Positions 1 through 4,812 of a stretch of DNA of 6,333 bases are shown here, in pieces. Location of the stretch: NCBI GenBank assembly GCA_900754775.1, contig CAAEDZ010000012.1, forward strand, positions 1 to 6,333, written 5' to 3'. Made by a program: the position numbers and the translations under genes. Position 1 is the stretch's first letter. The number at the start of each line of letters is the position of its first letter. This DNA is from Clostridia bacterium (GTDB lineage: Bacteria; Bacillota_A; Clostridia; Christensenellales; Aristaeellaceae). The notes under the pieces were generated by a model. It saw only the letters and a program-made list of their open reading frames with translations. It ran no database searches and was not told the DNA's origin.

Positions 1-22
1 GGCTCGCCCAAGGCCTGAGCGG

Positions 23-1318
23 CTACAAGCCCCGTTCTTCCAGCGCGCGGATGCGGCGGCGGGCGAGCGTTTGCAGCACGATGAGCGCGATCAGCGCGGC
101 GGCGAACAGGCTCCAGGGCAGATAGGGGAACGGCGCGGCCTCCTCCTCTTCCGGCTCGCTGGCGGCGATGGGCGTCCGCTCCTCGATGGTGGTGGAAAGG
201 GGCAGCGTGGTTTCGTAATATTCGCCATAGGCGTCCTCATAGGAAAGGGTGACTGTGCCGCTCACGGGGCCGGCGAGCGCGCCGTCGCTGGAGACGCGGA
301 AATTGGCGGTAGCATCCTTACTTTCGCCGGGCGCGAGATCGCCCGCCAGCACGCTGCCGCCGCTGGCCAGCCCCGGCACATCGAAGGTGAGCAGCGCGTT
401 GGAAAGCGGGGATTTGCCCATGTTCATGAGGGTGATGGTGAAGCTGGAAACGTCGCCCTGCGTCACGCGCACGGGGAGCGCGGCCTCCGAATGGGCGAAG
501 CGCACGCTCTGGCGCACGTCCACGGTGAATTTTTCCGCCACCGAAGTATCTTTGCCCGCGCCATACGCGCCCTGCGCGCGGATCTCCACGCTGTGCGCGC
601 GCGGCTCGGCGTCCATGGCCGCGCGGATGGGGATCTCCACGAGGGCGCTTTCGCCCGCGGCCAGGCGGGAAACGCGCACGGTGTCCGAGCGCGCGGGGAA
701 CAGGCCGCCCGTGCTTTCCGCAAACACGATGGCGATGTTCTCCACGGCGCGCGTGGCGCTCTGGTTGACGAGGGTCAAAGAGAGGATCGCCTCCTCCCCG
801 GCCTCAATCCACGCGCCATCCCCGGCGCGAAAATCCATCAGCAGCAGTTGGGGCACTTCGCCGTTTTCCTGCCCGCCGGTGATGACGGCTTCCAGGGGGA
901 AGCGCGCCTCCAGCGCCCGGCCCGCCGCGTCCACGCCGCGCACCGCGATGGAAAAGGGGTATTCGCCGTTCAGCCGGTCGCGGTAGAGCGGCACGCGGAA
1001 GGAAAACACCCAGGCGTCCACCGCTTCCCCGGCGAAAGAATAGCGCTTGCGCTGGGCCTGCGCGGCATAGCCCGTGGCGAAGGGCGCGCTGGCGGGTTCT
1101 TCGCACAAAAGTTCGGCGGTCAGCCCGCCCACGGCTTCGTCCGAAAGCACGGGCAGCACCACGCGCAGCGTGTTGCCCACCTCTTCGGGCGAATAGCCCA
1201 TGTCGTAGGAGCGCTCCATGCCCTCGTAGGCGTGCGCGCCATCCAGCCAAAGCCCTTCGGCGCGCGCGCCCAGCGGCAACAGGCAGCAGAGCAGGAAAAG
1301 AAAAATGGTGCGCTTCAT
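23..1318 (-). CDS. Secreted, C-terminally membrane-anchored Ig-like (CARDB/NEW3-type, COG1361-like) protein
   Basis: This 431-residue protein is predicted to be exported and held in the membrane by its C-terminus. Residues 1-20 are a signal peptide (MKR, a Leu/Phe/Cys-rich core, then an ARA|EG signal peptidase I site). Residues about 22-147 are a beta-rich region I do not recognise. Residues about 155-270 and 275-380 look like two related Ig-like modules: each has an 'N-x-(S/G)' strand (LVNQS near 183, LMNMG near 297) followed by an 'L(A)xGES' turn (near 219 and 328), as in CARDB/NEW3 adhesion-type domains. An acidic EPEEEEAAP linker precedes one transmembrane helix (about 398-418) and a basic tail (RRRIRALEERGL). 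The start is the ATG at 1318, because an in-frame upstream extension would bury the signal peptide. GAGG, 9 nt before it, overlaps the stop of permease B, suggesting translational coupling. COG1361-like proteins often neighbour ABC exporters; a partner role here is inferred. No catalytic motif is visible. Confidence 0.88.
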   Translation of the reverse strand: MKRTIFLFLLCCLLPLGARAEGLWLDGAHAYEGMERSYDMGYSPEEVGNTLRVVLPVLSDEAVGGLTAELLCEEPASAPFATGYAAQAQRKRYSFAGEAVDAWVFSFRVPLYRDRLNGEYPFSIAVRGVDAAGRALEARFPLEAVITGGQENGEVPQLLLMDFRAGDGAWIEAGEEAILSLTLVNQSATRAVENIAIVFAESTGGLFPARSDTVRVSRLAAGESALVEIPIRAAMDAEPRAHSVEIRAQGAYGAGKDTSVAEKFTVDVRQSVRFAHSEAALPVRVTQGDVSSFTITLMNMGKSPLSNALLTFDVPGLASGGSVLAGDLAPGESKDATANFRVSSDGALAGPVSGTVTLSYEDAYGEYYETTLPLSTTIEERTPIAASEPEEEEAAPFPYLPWSLFAAALIALIVLQTLARRRIRALEERGL

Positions 1319-1327
1319 AACCAATCG

Positions 1328-1331
1328 CCTC
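1328..1331 (-). promoter_or_regulatory. Ribosome-binding site of the Ig-like protein gene
   Basis: GAGG overlaps the TGA stop of permease B and sits 9 nt before the ATG at 1318. It supports that start rather than the upstream in-frame start at 1456, and it suggests coupling to permease B translation. Confidence 0.6.
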
Positions 1332-4035
1332 ACAGTTCGCGGATGGATTCGACGATGCTCGCGCGCGGAAGTCCGCGCAGCCTGGCGCGCAGGCCGAGAT
1401 GGCAGGCGAGCAAGACCGCGACCGCGTAGGCGGCGAGCAGCGCGGGCAGGCCCCACACTGGCAGGACGCGGAAGGTGGTGAACTTGAAGCCGCTGTACGT
1501 GACCGCGAAGATGGCCGCGCTGAGCGCGAACCCGGCCAGCGTGCCCACGGCCAGCAGAATGCCCACCTGCCGCCGGTACAGGCCCAGGATGGCGGAAAGC
1601 GGCGCGCCCACGGCCCGCAGGGTGCCGATGGTGCGCCGGTCCGCGTGGATGCGGCCGGAGATGGCGTTGTCCATCATGCTCAGCGCGATGGCCGTGAACA
1701 ACAAGAGCACCGTGCCCGCGGCCAGCAGCAGGTTGCGAATGATCTCCCGCTGCGCGCGGAGGGAGGCAAACTGGGAACCGTACCGCGCGCCTTCCACGCG
1801 GGAGGCGATTTCGCGCAGCGCCGCATCGATTTGCGCTTCGGTTTCTTCATTGGGAGTGCCGGACAGCGCCACGCCGAATTCGCTGTAGCCGTTCGAGTAC
1901 AGGCCGAGCGCCCTGAGGCCCGCGTGCGTGGTGATCACATCGCCATTATCGTAGCCAGAGAGCAAGCCCATATCGCTGGCGGTTGCCCAGTCTACGGTCG
2001 CGCCGATGACGGGCGACGCGTCTCTGCGCGCCAGCGCGCCAGCGCGTATGTTCCAATCCCAGTTGTAGCCGAGCTTGTATTCCCGGGCGAACAACTGGCA
2101 CAGGGGCAATTCCTGCCCCACCTGGAACGTGTCGTTGGCGAATTCGCGGCACTGCGCCTCCGGCTCGCGCTCCGCAAAGGGCTCCGTGGCGTAGGAAATC
2201 CACAGGCCGCCGCGGACGGGCTGGGTTCTTTCATACACGCAATCCGGCGCGACCACGATCACCTCGCGGCCCGCGTTCAGCGCCTCGATGTCGATTTCGC
2301 CGTGTAGCACATCCCCCGCGCAGGCGAGGATGCGCTCTTCCGGCAGGGCGGTCACCTCCACGCCGAAGAGGTCGCCCTCGATGCCCAGTTCGTTCTTTAG
2401 GGTGAGGTACGCTTCGCGCCGTTCGATTTCCCACGCGCTCCCGGTGGGCTCGTCCAGATACGTGTGGAGTGCGGGGTCGGGCCGCAGGTAGCCCGTCACC
2501 TCGTCCAGCACCAGATTGCAATACACCCTTTGCGCGCCGTCCACGCGCGCCACATAGGGGAGGGAAAGGATGTCCGCGCGGTCGCTTTCGGTGAAGCGGG
2601 GCCGCAGGGCGGCTGCGTCGTAATATTCCCAGGAGTCGAAAGAATTAACGGTCAGTTCGTAGTCGTATTCCTGTTCGATTTGCATGACGGCGAGGTTGCC
2701 GCCCACCAGCAAATACGCGCCGCAGAGCGCCAGGAGGCACAGGGCGAGCAGGACGGGCACGCCCGCGCTTTGCCCGCGATGGAGGACGAGCGCGCGGCGG
2801 GCGGCGAGCGATTCCACGCGGAAACGCTTTTGCGACTTGACCCGCGCGCGGCGCGCGGCGCGCAGAAACTGCGTATCGCGGATGGCCTGCATGGGCGAAA
2901 CCCGGCCCGCGCGGCGCAGGGGGATGGCGGCGGCGAGCATCACGCACAGCACGGAGAAGGCCAGCGCGGCAAAAAGCAGCGCGGGCGGCGCGTAGAGCGC
3001 GCCCAGATCCAGCAGGCGCAGCAGCAGGGCGACGGCCAGGCAGGAAAGCGCGATGGCGGCGGGCGCGCACAGCAGGGCGAGCAGCAGCGCTTCGCGGCCA
3101 AAGATGCGGCGGATCTGCCGGCGGGTGGCGCCCACGGCGCGCATCATGCCGATCTGCACGCTGCGCTCGGCCAGGTTGGCGGCAAAGGCGTTCACAATGC
3201 CCATGCCCGAGGCCAGGAGCAGCGCGAGCGCTACGATGCCGATCCAAAGCTGCGCGTTCGCGATTCCCACAGTGCCCGCCGAGGGACGCTGGTAGTTGAA
3301 GAGCACGTATTGCCCGGGGATGGCTTCCTCGATTTGCGCTTCGGTGAGCGGCTGCGCGAGCTCGAGCAGCAGGTGCCGGGCGGGCAGCGAGCCGGGCTCG
3401 ATTTCCTCCGCTTCGCTCGCCAGCGCGGCGGGGAAGCGCGTGTAGTGCTGGGAAAATACCGCCTGCTGGTCGCCGAGGTGCGCGGATTTTTCCGCCAGTA
3501 CGCCGGTGAGCGTGTAGGTGCGCGCCACCGGTTCGGAGGCGAGCTGGTTGCGCCCCACCAGGGGGTAAAAATACAGCGTGACGGCATCGCCCACGCTTGC
3601 CGCAAGGCGCAGGCGGCTCAGGGCGGAGGCTTCCAGCGCGATTTCGCCCGCGCTTTGCGGCATGCGGCCCTCGAGGCATGCGGGATGCGCCAGCGCGGCG
3701 GCGGTCTCATCGTACCGCCCGAAGGTCACGCGCGCGGCGTCTGCCTCCGGGGAGGCGGCGATTTCGCCGAACACCTCGACCGTGCCCACGCGCTGCGCAA
3801 TGCCGGTTTGGCGGATGGTTTCTTCCGTGGCGTCGATATTGAGCAGGGCGACGTCCTGCTCGCCCATGCGGGCGCGGTAGTCGTCCTGCATGGTCTTTCC
3901 CAGGCTCGCGGAGGCGAGCACGAGCGCCGTGGCGAAGAACACGGCCAGAAAAATGCCCGAAGCGAGGGAAAAATAGCGCTTCTTCTGCCCGCGCAGGCTG
4001 CCCAGCGCCATGCGCGTCATGGTGAGGCGGGTCAT
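1330..4035 (-). CDS. ABC transporter permease with two FtsX domains (MacB/LolC-type superfamily), permease B
   Basis: A complete 901-residue membrane protein built as two fused FtsX halves. I predict eight helices: about 23-43, 262-285, 313-340, 350-372, then 426-447, 766-788, 820-846 and 861-882. Large extracytoplasmic domains lie at about 44-261 and 448-765. The family's cytoplasmic coupling region after the second helix of each half is clear: ERSVQIGMMRAVGATRRQI (290-308) and HADRRTIGTLRAVGAP (797-812). Each half ends in a short basic segment plus helix (SPMQAIRD at 380-387; SIVESIREL at the C-terminus). Such duplicated permeases normally work as one chain with an ATPase dimer, using ATP to move outer domains or extrude substrates. 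The ATG at 4035 overlaps the ATPase stop (ATGA), with GAGG 10 nt upstream; Met6 and Met9 are less likely starts. Five cysteines (506, 572, 599, 629, 646) lie in the second outer domain. The substrate is unknown. Confidence 0.95.
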   Translation of the reverse strand: MTRLTMTRMALGSLRGQKKRYFSLASGIFLAVFFATALVLASASLGKTMQDDYRARMGEQDVALLNIDATEETIRQTGIAQRVGTVEVFGEIAASPEADAARVTFGRYDETAAALAHPACLEGRMPQSAGEIALEASALSRLRLAASVGDAVTLYFYPLVGRNQLASEPVARTYTLTGVLAEKSAHLGDQQAVFSQHYTRFPAALASEAEEIEPGSLPARHLLLELAQPLTEAQIEEAIPGQYVLFNYQRPSAGTVGIANAQLWIGIVALALLLASGMGIVNAFAANLAERSVQIGMMRAVGATRRQIRRIFGREALLLALLCAPAAIALSCLAVALLLRLLDLGALYAPPALLFAALAFSVLCVMLAAAIPLRRAGRVSPMQAIRDTQFLRAARRARVKSQKRFRVESLAARRALVLHRGQSAGVPVLLALCLLALCGAYLLVGGNLAVMQIEQEYDYELTVNSFDSWEYYDAAALRPRFTESDRADILSLPYVARVDGAQRVYCNLVLDEVTGYLRPDPALHTYLDEPTGSAWEIERREAYLTLKNELGIEGDLFGVEVTALPEERILACAGDVLHGEIDIEALNAGREVIVVAPDCVYERTQPVRGGLWISYATEPFAEREPEAQCREFANDTFQVGQELPLCQLFAREYKLGYNWDWNIRAGALARRDASPVIGATVDWATASDMGLLSGYDNGDVITTHAGLRALGLYSNGYSEFGVALSGTPNEETEAQIDAALREIASRVEGARYGSQFASLRAQREIIRNLLLAAGTVLLLFTAIALSMMDNAISGRIHADRRTIGTLRAVGAPLSAILGLYRRQVGILLAVGTLAGFALSAAIFAVTYSGFKFTTFRVLPVWGLPALLAAYAVAVLLACHLGLRARLRGLPRASIVESIREL
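1422..1445. repeat. 24-nt exact repeat, copy in permease B last helix (partner 4905-4928)
   Basis: These bases are identical to 4905-4928 and encode the LLAAYA part of the final transmembrane helix. The offset is 3483 nt, about 140 nt more than for the repeats nearer the middle of the gene. This measures the extra extracytoplasmic sequence in permease B. Confidence 0.8.
2530..2554. repeat. 25-nt exact repeat, copy in permease B (partner 5869-5893)
   Basis: These 25 bases encode the extracytoplasmic motif VARVDGAQ and are identical to 5869-5893. The offset of 3339 nt is one codon different from that of the 30-nt repeat, so the two genes align almost without gaps over this first part. Confidence 0.85.
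2869..2898. repeat. 30-nt exact repeat, copy in permease B (partner 6211-6240)
   Basis: These 30 bases are identical to 6211-6240, in the same orientation and reading frame, and encode the SPMQAIRDTQ segment after the fourth helix. It is the longest exact match I found between the two permease genes, which otherwise differ substantially. It reflects paralogy under strong constraint or local gene conversion, not a mobile element. Confidence 0.85.
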
Positions 4036-4721
4036 TTTCCCGCCGCCTCTTTGGTGTCGCGCACCACTTTGCCGTCCACCAGGGAAAGGATGCGGTCGGC
4101 CTGCTCCGCGATGGCCAGATCGTGCGTGACCAGGATCAGCGTGATGCCGAATTCGTGCCCCACCTGCCGCAGCAGCGAAAGCACTTCGCGGCCGGTCTTG
4201 GCGTCCAGGTTGCCGGTGGGCTCGTCGGCAAAGAGTATGGCGGGCTTGTTGGCCAGCGCGCGGGCGATGGAAATGCGCTGCTGCTGGCCGCCGGAAAGCG
4301 CGCTGGGCAGGTGATCCACGCGGTCGCGGATTTCCAGCATGTCGATCAGATGGCCGATGTAGGCCTCGTCCGGCGCGCGCTTATCGAGCATCACGGGCAG
4401 CAGGATGTTCTCGTAACCCGTCAGCTCGCGCACCAGGTTGTATGCCTGGAACACAAAGCCGAACCGGCGGCGGCGCAGCACCGAAAGCTGGTTGTCGTTG
4501 TAGGCGAACAGGTCGGCATTTTGGAAAAAGACCTTGCCGCCCGTGGGGTATTCCAGCGCGCCCAGCATGTGCAAAAGCGTGGATTTGCCCGAGCCGCTCG
4601 GCCCCGTGATCGCCGTGAAACTGCCCTGCTCAAAGGCAAGGCTGATCTCTTGCACCGCGTGCACCGCGGTTTCGCCCGAGGCGTACGTCTTGGAAAGCGC
4701 TTCGCAGGATAAAATGGCCAT
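4032..4721 (-). CDS. ABC transporter ATP-binding protein, LolD/MacB class
   Basis: A full-length, 229-residue cytoplasmic ATPase that would dimerise and power the FtsX-type permease encoded next to it. All core motifs are intact: Walker A GPSGSGKST (40-48), Q-loop FQAYNL (Q92), signature LSGGQQQR (142-149), Walker B ILFADEP with D166 and the catalytic E167, D-loop GNLD (170-173) and H-loop THD (H200). The FQAYNL Q-loop, the LSGGQQQR signature and the short length fit the LolD/MacB/FtsE-like branch rather than importer ATPases. The start is the ATG at 4721, with AAGGAGG 7 nt upstream; an in-frame upstream Met (4784) would put the ribosome-binding site inside the gene and add 21 residues without family character. 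Its stop overlaps the permease B start by 4 nt, so these two are almost certainly co-translated partners. It might also serve permease A upstream, which cannot be decided here. Confidence 0.97.
   Translation of the reverse strand: MAILSCEALSKTYASGETAVHAVQEISLAFEQGSFTAITGPSGSGKSTLLHMLGALEYPTGGKVFFQNADLFAYNDNQLSVLRRRRFGFVFQAYNLVRELTGYENILLPVMLDKRAPDEAYIGHLIDMLEIRDRVDHLPSALSGGQQQRISIARALANKPAILFADEPTGNLDAKTGREVLSLLRQVGHEFGITLILVTHDLAIAEQADRILSLVDGKVVRDTKEAAGK
4046..4049 (-). promoter_or_regulatory. Weak ribosome-binding site of permease B
   Basis: GAGG lies 10 nt before the ATG at 4035, inside the end of the ATPase gene. It is a poor site on its own. With the ATGA stop/start overlap it suggests that permease B is translated mainly by ribosomes finishing the ATPase. 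Confidence 0.5.
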
Positions 4722-4812
4722 GAAAAAACCTCCTTGCGTGGTTGAAATTGCTGGATGGAGTTTTGCCGCGCAGCGGTTGGGCAATTGTCCTACTTTGCAT
4801 TCCCGGCATCAT
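4722..4812 (-). other. 91-nt intergenic gap between permease A and the ATPase gene
   Basis: This is the only sizeable non-coding stretch. It is less GC-rich than the genes and carries the ATPase ribosome-binding site at its downstream end. It also holds a 12-nt near-palindrome centred on CAATTG (4779-4790) and a small 4-bp hairpin CCGC-TGC-GCGG (4766-4776). On the transcribed strand the hairpin is followed by C and AAAA, not a T run, so it does not look like an intrinsic terminator. I see no convincing -35/-10 pair. It may be a processing or internal regulatory spot, or just a spacer. Confidence 0.4.
4729..4735 (-). promoter_or_regulatory. Strong ribosome-binding site of the ABC ATPase gene
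   Basis: On the minus strand AAGGAGG is followed by TTTTTTC (7 nt) and then the ATG at 4721. This is a near-perfect Shine-Dalgarno sequence at ideal spacing. It fixes the start and rules out the longer in-frame start at 4784. The other two complete genes have only GAGG, so translation of the ATPase-permease B unit probably initiates most efficiently here. Confidence 0.93.

Noticed and set aside
1..22. Terminator hairpin or start of a further gene after the Ig-like gene
   Set aside because: Only a short bulged stem (GCTC/GAGC with GCC/GGC) can be drawn, no T run is visible, and there is no ATG or ribosome-binding site. Too little sequence remains to decide.
71..1429. Plus-strand open frame (452 residues) opposite the Ig-like gene
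   Set aside because: It has low-complexity, GC-driven composition, no domain signature and no convincing ribosome-binding site. The minus-strand frame has a clear signal peptide and C-terminal anchor.
1319..1456. 46-residue N-terminal extension of the Ig-like protein (start at 1456)
   Set aside because: It is Arg/Ala-rich, overlaps the end of permease B by over 120 nt and would place a good signal peptide in the interior. The ATG at 1318 has a ribosome-binding site.
2464..4314. Long plus-strand open frame (616 residues) opposite permease B and the ATPase
   Set aside because: Its translation is Arg/Gly/Gln/His/Ala-rich with no recognisable domain or membrane segment. It lies antisense to genes with intact family motifs. 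Long antisense frames are expected at this GC content.
4766..4776. Intrinsic terminator after permease A
   Set aside because: The stem is only 4 bp with a 3-nt loop, and on the transcribed strand it is followed by C and AAAA rather than a T run.
4722..4784. 21-residue N-terminal extension of the ATPase (start at 4784)
   Set aside because: A near-perfect AAGGAGG lies 7 nt before the ATG at 4721, and ATPases of this class begin only a few residues before the first strand, as MAILSCEALSK does.
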